Of a stretch of 64,000 nt of DNA, positions 42,306-51,125 are shown piece by piece. Position numbers and translations under genes: made by a program. The DNA lies in contig PGXW01000002.1 of the NCBI GenBank assembly GCA_002839355.1, positions 62,001 through 126,000 of the forward strand, in the 5' to 3' direction. The stretch comes from Spirochaetae bacterium HGW-Spirochaetae-2 (lineage in GTDB: Bacteria; Spirochaetota; Spirochaetia; Sphaerochaetales; Sphaerochaetaceae). Position 1 is the stretch's first letter, and the number at the start of each line of letters is the position of its first letter. Below the pieces are notes generated by a model that was not told the origin of the DNA, ran no database searches, and saw nothing but the letters and a program-made list of their open reading frames with translations.

Positions 42306-43481
42306 TCATTTTACAAGAAAGGGTTTGGCCTTCTCCAGCAGATAGTTGGGCATCCGCAGGTTCTCCAACGATCCGATAGGGCTCGAGCGTCTGTGGGTGA
42401 TGATCCTGTTGGCCATGGCAGGACCGATCCCGGGAACCTTGAGCAACTCTTCCTTCGTTGCACGTGAGACGGATACCGGATAGCGTTCGGGGTGTCTGAG
42501 GGCCCATACCAGTTTGGGATCCGCTCCCAGTTCGAGATTCCCCGTAGTGTCGAATATCAGGTCGTCGTAGGAGAAACCATATTGTCTGTACAGGAAATCG
42601 GCCTGGTACAACCTGTGTTCCCTCATAAGGATTGTCGGATCCCCGACCGGTGCGGCCAACTCGGGTATCAGCAGGTTCTCGACCACCGGATTAGGCATCG
42701 ACTGCCTCCGTATCTCGCCGGGAATCGACGGATCCCCCAACCCCGCCTGGTAGGCACTGTAGTAGAGCCTGTCATACCCGAGGCGACGGTACATGCCCCA
42801 GGTATAATTGAGGATCTCCCTATCCGACTCGTCCGATGCCCCGACAATGAATTGGCTGGTCTTGGTGACCCTGGCATACGGGGAACCTTTGGCGGTCTGC
42901 TCGCTCAGGTATTTCAAGCCTCCGATAATATCCTGCTCGTACACCTTGGCCTCCGACAGTTTGGCAAAATGGGAAGCCCCGGGAGTCTCGATATTCAATG
43001 AAACCGCCGATGCCAACGAAAGGGCCTTGTCCATGGCCGCATGGGAAGCTCCCGGGATGATCTTCAAATGGATATATCCCCGGTAGCGGTATTGTTTGCG
43101 CAGGATTTCGGCGGTACCGAGCAGCCGGTCCATGGTAACGTCGGCGGAACCGATCACACCTGAACTGAGGAACAACCCTATCAAATGCCGTTTCGACTGG
43201 AATTCCATGAAGAACCTTGCCAGCTCGTCAGGTTGGACCGTTGTCCGTCGCGTATCGTTGTTTTCCCTAAGAGGACAGTACTTGCAGTCATTGGTGCAGG
43301 CATTGGACATGAGGGTCTTCAGCATGATACCGGACCCCCCGCTCGCGACAGTCACCGGATACAACCAGGAACCGTCACCCCCCCGCTTGCGGTGTTCCTC
43401 GGGTCTTTTGGTCGAGCAGGCGCAGGAGAGATCGTACTGGGCATCCCGAGCCAGGATGTCGAGCTTGTCTGTCGTTTCCAT
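42306..43481 (-). CDS. Radical SAM protein, putative DNA modification/repair (TIGR03916-like)
   Basis: The 391-residue protein has the radical SAM cluster C62-x3-C66-x2-C69 in NACTNDCKYCPLREN. A second Cys pair lies near the N-terminus (C20, C22 in DLSCACS). The C-terminal part carries a helix-hairpin-helix VPGIGPAMANRIITHRR of the ComEA type, implying DNA contact. This layout fits the family usually encoded beside a uracil-DNA-glycosylase-like partner; no partner is seen here. METTDK at 43481 is chosen as start from family-like sequence, since no good ribosome site supports any option. Confidence 0.82.
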   Translation of the reverse strand: METTDKLDILARDAQYDLSCACSTKRPEEHRKRGGDGSWLYPVTVASGGSGIMLKTLMSNACTNDCKYCPLRENNDTRRTTVQPDELARFFMEFQSKRHLIGLFLSSGVIGSADVTMDRLLGTAEILRKQYRYRGYIHLKIIPGASHAAMDKALSLASAVSLNIETPGASHFAKLSEAKVYEQDIIGGLKYLSEQTAKGSPYARVTKTSQFIVGASDESDREILNYTWGMYRRLGYDRLYYSAYQAGLGDPSIPGEIRRQSMPNPVVENLLIPELAAPVGDPTILMREHRLYQADFLYRQYGFSYDDLIFDTTGNLELGADPKLVWALRHPERYPVSVSRATKEELLKVPGIGPAMANRIITHRRSSPIGSLENLRMPNYLLEKAKPFLVK

Positions 43482-43514
43482 TGCACTATGGTAACATATG
43501 TATAGTAGTTTTGG

Positions 43515-43556
43515 CAACAAAAAATGGTCCCGGAGTTTGTGGGCTCCACGGACCAT
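43515..43556 (-). terminator. Rho-independent terminator of the fab operon
   Basis: On the minus strand ATGGTCC-GTGGAG pairs with CTCC-GGGACCAT around an 8-base loop, followed by TTTTTTG. It lies just beyond the fabV stop and is the clearest intrinsic terminator in the window. Confidence 0.88.
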
Positions 43557-43577
43557 CGCAGGTTGGACCTGGTGTTG

Positions 43578-44765
43578 TCAGACTTCCCGGGGATCCACGT
43601 CCACCGAATAATCGACAGATGCATAGCCGAAGCCATGGATATGGTCGTACTCCTCCTTGAAACCGTCCAGGTCCCCACCTACCATAGGCGAACCCTCTTT
43701 CTGCATAGCCCACCGGCGGTCTACCTCTGCCTGCACATCGGGCCGCATCTCCCAGTCGTCAAGACGAATCCTTCCCTCGACATCGACAGGAACCGACGAT
43801 CCCCGATACAACCGGTCGGTGAACAACCGATGGATCTGGCGGGTACATTCCTCGTGCAGGCCCATCTCCTTCATGACCTTGTACAATAGGGCGATGTAGA
43901 GGGGGACAACCGGAATGACCGCGCTTGCACGGGTCACCAAAGCCTTGTTCACCGAAACATAGGCCTCGCCATCGATGATCGACATGTTCCTTGTCAATTC
44001 ACCGGCAGTCCTCTCGAGATGTTCCTTGGCTTTTCCTATGGTACCCTCACGATACACCGGAAAGGTGATCTCGGGTCCGATGTACGAGTAGGCTACCGTC
44101 TTGAATCCCTTGGCCAGCAAACCTTGCCCGAACAGGAACTCGATCCACAGTTGCCAATCCTCTCCGCCCATGACCTTGACCGTCTCTTCCACTTGCGTGC
44201 CTTCGGCAGGTTCGATGACCGCAGTCTCGACAATTCCGGTGGGGACATCCACCGAGAGTGCCGTATAGGTCTTGCCGATCGGTTTGAGCACGGACTTGTA
44301 CTGTTGTCCGGTGACAGGATCGATGCGCATGGGGGAAGCCAGACTGTAGACGATCAGGTCGACCTGGCCCAGATGCTGCTTTACCAACGCGGCGGTCTGC
44401 TCCTTGATCCCGGTAGAGAAGGCATCGCCGAATATACTTTGGGCATACAGACCCATCTTCTTCGCTTCACGTTCAAAGGCGACAGTGTTGTACCAACCGG
44501 GAGTCGCGACCTTGTTCTCCGCAGGTTCCCGTTCGAACGAGACATTGATACTCGCCGCACCACCGACAACGGCCGCAACCATCCTGGAAGCAAGCCCATA
44601 TCCGGTGGAGCCACCGATCACGAGTACCCGCTTTGGGTACGAATCCTTGTTTGCGGGCAACGGTTGCGACTTCAAATAGTCGAGTTGCTCCTGCACATAG
44701 GCCGCACATCCTGTCGGGTGGGCTGTAAGCGAAACATTGCGCATTATCTTCTGTTTGATGATCAT
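43578..44765 (-). CDS. fabV: Enoyl-ACP/CoA reductase, FabV type
   Basis: The 395-residue NADH-dependent reductase carries out the last step of fatty-acid elongation. The nucleotide-binding region is VLVIGGSTGYGLASRMVAAV, and the FabV signature Y-x8-K lies in YIGPEITFPVYREGTIGKAK. Size fits (about 400 aa). MIIKQKIM at 44765 is the start, with AAGGAAA upstream; 82 further upstream codons overlap fabZ and are rejected. It is the last gene of the fab operon, with a terminator after it. It is the only enoyl reductase seen here; FabV is naturally triclosan-tolerant. Confidence 0.95.
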   Translation of the reverse strand: MIIKQKIMRNVSLTAHPTGCAAYVQEQLDYLKSQPLPANKDSYPKRVLVIGGSTGYGLASRMVAAVVGGAASINVSFEREPAENKVATPGWYNTVAFEREAKKMGLYAQSIFGDAFSTGIKEQTAALVKQHLGQVDLIVYSLASPMRIDPVTGQQYKSVLKPIGKTYTALSVDVPTGIVETAVIEPAEGTQVEETVKVMGGEDWQLWIEFLFGQGLLAKGFKTVAYSYIGPEITFPVYREGTIGKAKEHLERTAGELTRNMSIIDGEAYVSVNKALVTRASAVIPVVPLYIALLYKVMKEMGLHEECTRQIHRLFTDRLYRGSSVPVDVEGRIRLDDWEMRPDVQAEVDRRWAMQKEGSPMVGGDLDGFKEEYDHIHGFGYASVDYSVDVDPREV

Positions 44766-44775
44766 TGGTATTTCC

Positions 44776-45216
44776 TTATGCTTCAGGTTTCGAACCGACA
44801 ACGCACATCCATGTCGCCTCGGCCGCGACAACGCCATTGACGAGAATCTTACCACTCTGCCGTACGACATGGTTGGACACACGGATATTCTGTACTTCGA
44901 TAATGGCCAAATCGCCCGGACGCACCTGGTTGCGGAATTTCGCCTTCTCGACGGTTCCCAACACGAAGAACGCACCCTGCTCCAACACCCCGGCTTGGAG
45001 CAGACCGGCACCTCCGCATTGGGCCATGGTCTCGATCAGGATAACTCCCGGCACCACGGGATAATCGGGAAAGTGGCCTTTGAAAAACGGTTCATCCGGT
45101 CCAAACAGGCGTTTCCCCACGATACTCTCAGATGAGACCTCCACCAATTCATCCAGATACAGGAATGGGAATCTGTGGGTCAACAACTCTTCCACCGGCT
45201 GATACTTCTCGCTCAT
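44776..45216 (-). CDS. fabZ: 3-hydroxyacyl-ACP dehydratase
   Basis: The 146-residue hotdog-fold enzyme dehydrates 3-hydroxyacyl-ACP. The motifs LLTHRFPFLYLD and catalytic-His GHFPDYPVVPGVILIET are present. The start at 45216 (MSEKYQ) has AAGGAG six bases upstream; an in-frame GTG at 45231 overlaps fabF but lacks that spacing. The gene lies 10 bp before fabV. Confidence 0.95.
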   Translation of the reverse strand: MSEKYQPVEELLTHRFPFLYLDELVEVSSESIVGKRLFGPDEPFFKGHFPDYPVVPGVILIETMAQCGGAGLLQAGVLEQGAFFVLGTVEKAKFRNQVRPGDLAIIEVQNIRVSNHVVRQSGKILVNGVVAAEATWMCVVGSKPEA

Positions 45217-45227
45217 CACTTGCTCCT

Positions 45228-46487
45228 TCACTCGACATATCCCTTGAATACCAAGGCGCCATTATGGCCACCGAATCCCAACGATTCACTGAGCGCATAC
45301 CGTATGGTTCCCGATTGTCCCTTGTTCGGCACATAATCGAGGTCGCACTCGGGATCGGGATCGGTCATGTTCAGTGTACACGGGAAATAGGAGTCGCGGA
45401 TAGCAAGTAATGAAACGATAGCCTCGACCGCTCCCGCGGCCGCCACCAGGTGGGAAGTCATCGATTTGGTCGATGAAACCTTCAACTTGTAGGCATGCTC
45501 GCCGAATGCGCGTTTGATAGCCCTGGTCTCCATGACATCGTTCGCCTCGGTACTCGTTCCATGTGCGTTGATATAATCGACTTCATCCGGTCTGATCCCG
45601 GCTTCCCGCATGGCAGCCGACATGGCCCTCGCAGCTCCATCCCCACCCGGATCTGGGGCAGTTAGATGGAAAGCGTCGCACGTCATGCCATATCCTACGA
45701 TCTCACCGAGAATCTCCGCCCCCCGGGCTTTGGCATGTTCCAACTCCTCCAAAACCAGGACCCCGGCACCTTCCCCCAACACGAACCCGTCGCGCTTGGC
45801 GTCGAATGGACGGCAAGCGAGCTCGGGAGTGTCGTTGTAGGCGGTAGAGAGGGCTTGTATCCGACAGAAACCGGCTACAGCCAACCGTGTGATCGCCCCT
45901 TCGGTACCACCGGTGATCGCCAGATCCACTACGCCGAACTTGACAGCCCGGAAGGCTTCTCCGATCGCATCTGTTCCGGAAGCGCATGCTGTCACAGTGG
46001 TGTGGCAAGGCCCCTTGATCCCATACTTCATGGCGATATTGCCGGCAGCCTCGTTCGCAATCAGTTTCGGTATGGTAAGCGGAGCAACCGCACGCGGTCC
46101 GCGTTCGAACAGTTTCTCGAGGTTCTCCTCGACAATCTCGAAGCCACCGATACCGTTGCCCAGGAATACTCCGGATTGCTGTGGATCATACCCGCCTTCA
46201 CCGGCGACTCCCAGTTTTGCCTGTTGCATCGCCTGGGCGGCGGCATACACGGCATATTGGGTGAAATCGGCCATCGAGCGGACCTCTTTCCTATCCAACA
46301 AATCGGAAGGATCGAAATTCTTGATCTCACCGGCTATCTTCGCCGGATACTCGGTGACATCGAACTTGGTCAACGGACCGATCCCACTTTTTCCTTCCTT
46401 GATATTGTTCCAAAATTCATCGACCCGCTTTCCCAAGGGATTCACTGTCCCCATGCCGACAACAACTACTCGTCTTCCCTGCATCAT
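45228..46487 (-). CDS. fabF: 3-oxoacyl-ACP synthase II
   Basis: The condensing enzyme has about 419 residues. The catalytic Cys is in TVTACASGTDAIGEA, the first His in YINAHGTSTEANDVMET and the second in STKSMTSHLVAAAGAVEA. The N-terminus RRVVVVGMGTVNPLG is typical. Several ATGs lie close together; 46487 is six bases after AGGAG and is preferred. It begins 11 bp behind fabG. Confidence 0.95.
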   Translation of the reverse strand: MMQGRRVVVVGMGTVNPLGKRVDEFWNNIKEGKSGIGPLTKFDVTEYPAKIAGEIKNFDPSDLLDRKEVRSMADFTQYAVYAAAQAMQQAKLGVAGEGGYDPQQSGVFLGNGIGGFEIVEENLEKLFERGPRAVAPLTIPKLIANEAAGNIAMKYGIKGPCHTTVTACASGTDAIGEAFRAVKFGVVDLAITGGTEGAITRLAVAGFCRIQALSTAYNDTPELACRPFDAKRDGFVLGEGAGVLVLEELEHAKARGAEILGEIVGYGMTCDAFHLTAPDPGGDGAARAMSAAMREAGIRPDEVDYINAHGTSTEANDVMETRAIKRAFGEHAYKLKVSSTKSMTSHLVAAAGAVEAIVSLLAIRDSYFPCTLNMTDPDPECDLDYVPNKGQSGTIRYALSESLGFGGHNGALVFKGYVE

Positions 46488-46497
46488 GTCCATCTCC

Positions 46498-47250
46498 TCA
46501 CATTGCCATTCCGCCATCGATGGCTAGAACTTGTCCCGTAATATAGGATGCGGCATCCGAAGTGAAGAATGCCACAGCATCGGCCACTTCCCTTGCCGTT
46601 CCGATCCGTCCCAAAGGAATCTGAGTCTTCAAACCATCCTTGACGGCATCGGGCAACACATCGGTCATATCGGTCTCGATGAAACCCGGAGCGACCACAT
46701 TCACCCGAACCGAACGGCCGGACAATTCGCGGGCAAGGCTCTTGGAAAAACCGATCAACCCGGCTTTCGACGCAGCATAGTTGGTCTGTCCGCCATTGCC
46801 CATGATACCGACGACAGACGAGATATTGACGATCGAACCCGAACGCTGGGAGGCCATGATCCTGCTGAGCTTCCGACAAGTCAGGAAAGCTCCGGTCAGA
46901 TTTACCCGAAGGACTTCTTCCCAGGCTTCGTCCTTCATGCGCATGATCAGTCCGTCGCGGGTAATTCCGGCATTGTTCACCAGGATATCCACCCGTTTGG
47001 TTTGCGCCAGCACCGTATCGAGCGCTTGCTCCACCGATTCGGCATTTCCCATATCGCAACCGACCCAGTGGGCCATTCCCAATGGTACTCCGGCTGTCTC
47101 GCACAATGCATCGGCAGGTGTCCCCTCCGATCTGGACAAGTACCAGACTTCCGTGCCGCTACGCAACAACGACAATACTATCTCGCGTCCGATACCCCGG
47201 GAGCCTCCCGTTACAATCGCCGTCCTATGCAATGCAGGTGCATCAACCAT
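46498..47250 (-). CDS. fabG: 3-oxoacyl-ACP reductase
   Basis: The 250-residue short-chain dehydrogenase has NADP motif VTGGSRGIGREI, NNAG at ILVNNAGIT, and the catalytic Ser, Tyr and Lys in NISSVVGIMGNGGQTNYAASK. It ends DGGMAM. GGAGG lies nine bases before the ATG at 47250, which overlaps the end of fabD by eight bases. It reduces 3-oxoacyl-ACP in each elongation round. Confidence 0.95.
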   Translation of the reverse strand: MVDAPALHRTAIVTGGSRGIGREIVLSLLRSGTEVWYLSRSEGTPADALCETAGVPLGMAHWVGCDMGNAESVEQALDTVLAQTKRVDILVNNAGITRDGLIMRMKDEAWEEVLRVNLTGAFLTCRKLSRIMASQRSGSIVNISSVVGIMGNGGQTNYAASKAGLIGFSKSLARELSGRSVRVNVVAPGFIETDMTDVLPDAVKDGLKTQIPLGRIGTAREVADAVAFFTSDAASYITGQVLAIDGGMAM

Positions 47251-48196
47251 CTTGTCGTTCCTCCAAGAGTTTTTCAATTTCTTCATATGTCCCGACGCTC
47301 TTGCATACGACATCAAGTCCGCTCGAGCGCCACAAACCTGTCAGTACCGTTCCCGGTCCCGGTTCCACGGCCCGGGTGAGGCCTTGCCCTTCGGCAATGG
47401 ACTGCATGATCCTGGTCCAACGGACTGGAGCTGAGAGCTGGCGGGAACAGAGGCCCCGCACGTCATCCCCATGCAAGACCAAATCGCCGGTCACATTCGC
47501 ATACAGCGGTGACTGTGGGTCGGAAAAGGAGATCGTGGAGAGGAAATTGGCGAACTGTGCCTCTGCCTCGGCCATGAAGGGGGTGTGGAACGGACCCGAT
47601 ACCCGCAGGGGTATGATTCGTCGGGCTCCAGCGGCCTTCAGCGCGTCGGTATGGGCGGCGATTTCTTCGGCTGTTCCGGATACGACAACTTGTTTCGGTC
47701 CGTTGTCGTTGGCACAGAACAAATTCCTCGCACCGACAGATTCCAAGAGATGCGAAACTTCATCGAAGCCGATTCCGACCACTGCCGCCATTCCCAATTC
47801 CCCATACCTGCCCACCGCTGCTTGTGTGGCTTTCGCCATCAGTCTACCACGTTCGGCGACAATAAGGAAAAGTTCTTCATCGGAAATGACTCGGGCCGCC
47901 GCGTATGCCGACAGCTCGCCCAGACTGAAACCGGCATGGCATCCGAGTTGGACCCCATGTTCCTGCAACACCAGTGTGGCACTCCGATTGGCTATCGTCA
48001 CTGCCAGCTGGGTATTCTCCGTCTGTTGCAACAGCTGTTCATCGCCATTGGAAAGCAAGGCATACAGATCCTTGCCACAGATATCGGAGGCGAGTTCGAA
48101 TAGGTTCCGCACCTGGGCGGACTTATCGTAGAGATCCATGGCCATACCGGGCTTTTGGGCACCCTGACCGGGATAACATGCTGCATAGGTTACCAT
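47243..48196 (-). CDS. fabD: Malonyl-CoA:ACP transacylase
   Basis: The 317-residue enzyme loads malonyl groups onto ACP. The oxyanion region CYPGQGAQKPGMA is present. The nucleophile Ser is in GFSLGELSAYAAA (classical GHSLGE has His; here Phe), and the catalytic His in VSGPFHTPFMAEA. The start at 48196 overlaps the fabH end by seven bases and has AGGAAA upstream. The Ser-neighbour His to Phe change is seen in some homologues. Confidence 0.93.
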   Translation of the reverse strand: MVTYAACYPGQGAQKPGMAMDLYDKSAQVRNLFELASDICGKDLYALLSNGDEQLLQQTENTQLAVTIANRSATLVLQEHGVQLGCHAGFSLGELSAYAAARVISDEELFLIVAERGRLMAKATQAAVGRYGELGMAAVVGIGFDEVSHLLESVGARNLFCANDNGPKQVVVSGTAEEIAAHTDALKAAGARRIIPLRVSGPFHTPFMAEAEAQFANFLSTISFSDPQSPLYANVTGDLVLHGDDVRGLCSRQLSAPVRWTRIMQSIAEGQGLTRAVEPGPGTVLTGLWRSSGLDVVCKSVGTYEEIEKLLEERQDG

Positions 48197-49182
48197 CGTA
48201 TGAGATTTCCTCCATAGGTCAACCCTGCGCCGAACCCGATAGTCATGACAACCTGACCGCTTTTCAGCAATCCCTGCTCCTCCATTTCCCTGAGGGCTAT
48301 GGGGATCGAGGCCGCCGATGTGTTGGCATAGTCTTCGATATTCATAAAAAACTTGGATTGGTCGATCTTCAATCGCTTGGCAGCTGCCGAGATGATACGG
48401 CTGTTGGCCTGGTGGGGAACGATCCAATCGACATCTTCTATCGTCATCTGGTTGCGACTGAGCAATTCATCGACAACCTCTCCCAACACCCGGACAGCAA
48501 AGTTGTACACTGCCCGTCCATCCATCTGCAGTTTCTGTCCTTGTGGGGGAAGGGCTGGATCCAGGGGCGCATGTGTGCCTCCACGGGGAATGCAGAGGAA
48601 CGAAGCCCCGCTGCCCTCGGCGTGCAACACACTGTCTATGATATCCCCGTCGCGCGCCTCTCCGGCCTCGACCAGGACACACCCCGCCCCATCACCAAAG
48701 AGCACACAGGTGTTGCGGTCGTTCCAATCGGTCACAGCCGAGAGCTTCTCGGCCCCTATCACCACAACCGAACGGACCGTCCCCATGGCAACCAGGCCGT
48801 GGGCAATTTCCAATGCATATATGAAACCGGTACAACCGGCCGCCACATCGAATGCGGGAATCGTCTTCAATCCCAATTTGTCCTGGATGATACAGGCCGT
48901 GGCCGGAAATCCCAGGAAGTCCTGGGTCGCGGTAGCCAGTATGATCGCGCCGATCTCCTCTGCCTGCAAGCCATGGCGCTTCAACAGGTCCTTTACCGCT
49001 CCAACCGCCAGATCGCTGGTGGCTACCCCTTCATCCGCCAAGTGGCGAGCTCCGATACCGGTATGTGAACGGATCCACTCGTCGCTGGTATCGACGGTTT
49101 TCGCCAAATCATCGTTGGTGACCCTTCTTGGTGGTACATATGCTCCCACAGCACGAATACAGACATGTGCCGGTCTATTCAT
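48190..49182 (-). CDS. fabH: 3-oxoacyl-ACP synthase III
   Basis: The 330-residue enzyme starts fatty-acid synthesis from acyl-CoA and malonyl-ACP. The catalytic triad is complete: C117 in VAAGCTGFIYAL, His in IVPHQANSRI and Asn in MNIEDYANTSAASIP. GGAGGA precedes the ATG. It is the first gene of the minus-strand fab operon, with its promoter in the divergent gap toward accB. No acpP gene follows, so acyl carrier protein is encoded elsewhere. Confidence 0.96.
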   Translation of the reverse strand: MNRPAHVCIRAVGAYVPPRRVTNDDLAKTVDTSDEWIRSHTGIGARHLADEGVATSDLAVGAVKDLLKRHGLQAEEIGAIILATATQDFLGFPATACIIQDKLGLKTIPAFDVAAGCTGFIYALEIAHGLVAMGTVRSVVVIGAEKLSAVTDWNDRNTCVLFGDGAGCVLVEAGEARDGDIIDSVLHAEGSGASFLCIPRGGTHAPLDPALPPQGQKLQMDGRAVYNFAVRVLGEVVDELLSRNQMTIEDVDWIVPHQANSRIISAAAKRLKIDQSKFFMNIEDYANTSAASIPIALREMEEQGLLKSGQVVMTIGFGAGLTYGGNLIRW

Positions 49183-49234
49183 AGGGCACTTCCTCCAAAA
49201 TCGTTCGTTGACGTAAACGCCTCCCTCTATTTAT

Positions 49235-49257
49235 TACATTTTTTCTCTTTTTGTCAA
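49235..49257 (-). promoter_or_regulatory. Promoter of the fab operon
   Basis: The minus strand has TTGACA (49257-49252) and, after about 15-17 bp, an AT-rich -10 (TAATAAAT). Its -35 is part of the palindrome at 49252-49265. Confidence 0.65.
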
Positions 49258-49265
49258 TATTGACA
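49252..49265. promoter_or_regulatory. Shared palindrome of fab and acc -35 boxes
   Basis: TGTCAAT-ATTGACA is a perfect 14-bp dyad formed by two TTGACA -35 boxes back to back, two bases apart. Two polymerases could hardly bind at once, so fab and acc transcription may compete or share one regulator. Confidence 0.7.
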
Positions 49266-49288
49266 CTTTCCGCCAGTATCGCTACTAT
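49260..49288 (+). promoter_or_regulatory. Promoter of accBCDA
   Basis: TTGACA (49260-49265), a spacer of exactly 17 bp and TACTAT (49283-49288), 62 bp before the accB start. Confidence 0.75.
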
Positions 49289-49350
49289 CAAGCGAGAAGG
49301 TGAGTTCGATGCCCACCAGCATCCCAGGCCCTACACCTCAGGAGGACCCG

Positions 49351-49794
49351 ATGGAACAGAAAGAGTTGCAACAATTCATAACAATCTTTGAGAACAGCTC
49401 GCTTAGCGAGATAGAAATCACTTGCGAACAGTATTCCCTGCACATGAAGAAACCTCAGGCGCACACCGTTGTCCCCGAAGGATACCAACCGATATCCCAC
49501 CATGCTGGCCCACAACATATCCATGCACAACCTGCCGTCAAAGTGGATAGCGGGACCAAAACCATCACCAGTCCGATCGTCGGAACCTTTTACCGAACCC
49601 CATCCCCAGACTCTCCCCCATATGTGGAAGTCGGCGATACCGTCCATAAGGGTGATGTCGTGTGCACATTGGAAGCGATGAAACTCATGAACCAGCTTGA
49701 AGCCGAATACGATTGTGAAATAGTTGCGGTACTGGCCGACCAGGGAGCTTTGGTGGAATTCGGCCAACCGCTGTTCGAGGTGAAACCGTTATGA
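49351..49794 (+). CDS. accB: Biotin carboxyl carrier protein of acetyl-CoA carboxylase
   Basis: The 147-residue protein has a helical N-terminus (MEQKELQQFITIFENSSLSE), a His/Pro-rich linker and a C-terminal biotinyl domain (about 75-147) with the biotin lysine in CTLEAMKLMNQLEA (canonical EAMKMMN). CAGGAGG lies before the ATG at 49351; a start at 49300 overlaps poorly and lacks a site. Its TGA overlaps the accC ATG (ATGA). It carries carboxybiotin from AccC to AccAD. Confidence 0.95.
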   Translation: MEQKELQQFITIFENSSLSEIEITCEQYSLHMKKPQAHTVVPEGYQPISHHAGPQHIHAQPAVKVDSGTKTITSPIVGTFYRTPSPDSPPYVEVGDTVHKGDVVCTLEAMKLMNQLEAEYDCEIVAVLADQGALVEFGQPLFEVKPL

Positions 49795-51119
49795 TCCGTT
49801 CGTTGCTGATAGCGAACCGGGGAGAAATCGCCGTCCGTATCATCAGGACTTGCAAGGACATGGGAATCAGGACCGTTGCGGTCTATTCGCAAGCTGATGC
49901 AGATTCGTTGCATACCCGGATGGCCGACCAGGCGATCTGCATCGGACCCGCGGCTTCCAGTGAAAGTTATCTCAATATCCGAAATATCATAACCGCAGCC
50001 TGCGTGTCCCGTTGCGATGCGATCCATCCGGGTGTCGGATTCCTTTCGGAGAACCCGAAGTTCGCCGAGGAAGTCGAGCGTGCCGGATTGGTGTTTGTCG
50101 GTCCCACGGCCAGGACGATACGGATGCTCGGAGACAAGGTACGGTCGCGACATTCCGCTACCGAAGCCGGAGTCCCGGTGACCCCCGGGAGTATGGAAGC
50201 CATAACCGATGCCGCAAGTGCGGCGGAACTGGCACAGCAGATCGGATACCCCGTGATCCTCAAGGCAGCGGCCGGTGGTGGTGGACGGGGTATGCGCATC
50301 GTCAAACATGCGAAGGAATTGCCCAACGCCATAACTGTCGCATCCCGCGAAGCCCTCGCCTTCTTTTCCGACGGTACGATCCATATGGAAAAATACTTGT
50401 TGAATCCAAGGCATGTGGAGATCCAGCTGCTGTCCGATGGTAAAGGCAGGGTCGTCCATTTGGGAGAGCGTGATTGTTCGGTCCAGAAGAACCACCAGAA
50501 ACTCATCGAGGAGAGCCCGTCGCCCATCATCAACGAACAGATGCGCCAGCAGATGGGCGCCGACTCGGTGCGATTGTTCGAACATATCGGATACCGTGGA
50601 GCAGGAACAATCGAATTTCTGGTAGAGGACGGCGCATACTGGTTCATGGAAGTGAATGCGCGCGTACAGGTGGAACATCCGGTCTCGGAGTTGGTGAGCG
50701 GCACCGATATCATCCGGCAACAGCTGTTGATCGCTGGAGGCAAGGGACTCGATGTGCCCGATGAGCCGCTGCAACTTCGTGGACATGCCCTCGAGTGCCG
50801 TGTGAACGCATCGACAACGGGAACGGTCGTGAAGTTCAATCCACCGTTGGGCCCGGGGGTCCGGGTGGACACCCACTTGTTCCAAGGCGCCAAGATCAGC
50901 CCCTATTACGATTCGATGATCGCGAAGGTCATTGTACATACACCGCACAGGCAGTTGAGTATCGACACGATGGTTCGTGCACTCAAGGAATTCGTCATCG
51001 AAGGAGTAGATACGAATATCGATTCCCAGATTGCGATCCTGCTTTCAAAACCCTTCAGGTCGGGAGTGTTCGGTACGGACCTGTATACCCGTCTGTTCCC
51101 CGATCCCAAAAAGAGGTAA
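49791..51119 (+). CDS. accC: Biotin carboxylase subunit
   Basis: This 442-residue ATP-grasp enzyme carboxylates biotin on AccB. The N-terminus LLIANRGEIAVRIIRTCKDMG, the glycine loop AAAGGGGRGMRIV, ERDCSVQKNHQK with HPGVGFLSENPKFAE, and the catalytic MEVNARVQVEHPVSE are all in place. It is coupled to accB by a 4-base overlap and followed after 6 bp by accD. Confidence 0.96.
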   Translation: MIRSLLIANRGEIAVRIIRTCKDMGIRTVAVYSQADADSLHTRMADQAICIGPAASSESYLNIRNIITAACVSRCDAIHPGVGFLSENPKFAEEVERAGLVFVGPTARTIRMLGDKVRSRHSATEAGVPVTPGSMEAITDAASAAELAQQIGYPVILKAAAGGGGRGMRIVKHAKELPNAITVASREALAFFSDGTIHMEKYLLNPRHVEIQLLSDGKGRVVHLGERDCSVQKNHQKLIEESPSPIINEQMRQQMGADSVRLFEHIGYRGAGTIEFLVEDGAYWFMEVNARVQVEHPVSELVSGTDIIRQQLLIAGGKGLDVPDEPLQLRGHALECRVNASTTGTVVKFNPPLGPGVRVDTHLFQGAKISPYYDSMIAKVIVHTPHRQLSIDTMVRALKEFVIEGVDTNIDSQIAILLSKPFRSGVFGTDLYTRLFPDPKKR

Positions 51120-51125
51120 CCACAC

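Noticed and set aside
49590-50948. 452-codon minus-strand frame opposite accB/accC
   Set aside because: Shadow of the conserved biotin carboxylase gene.
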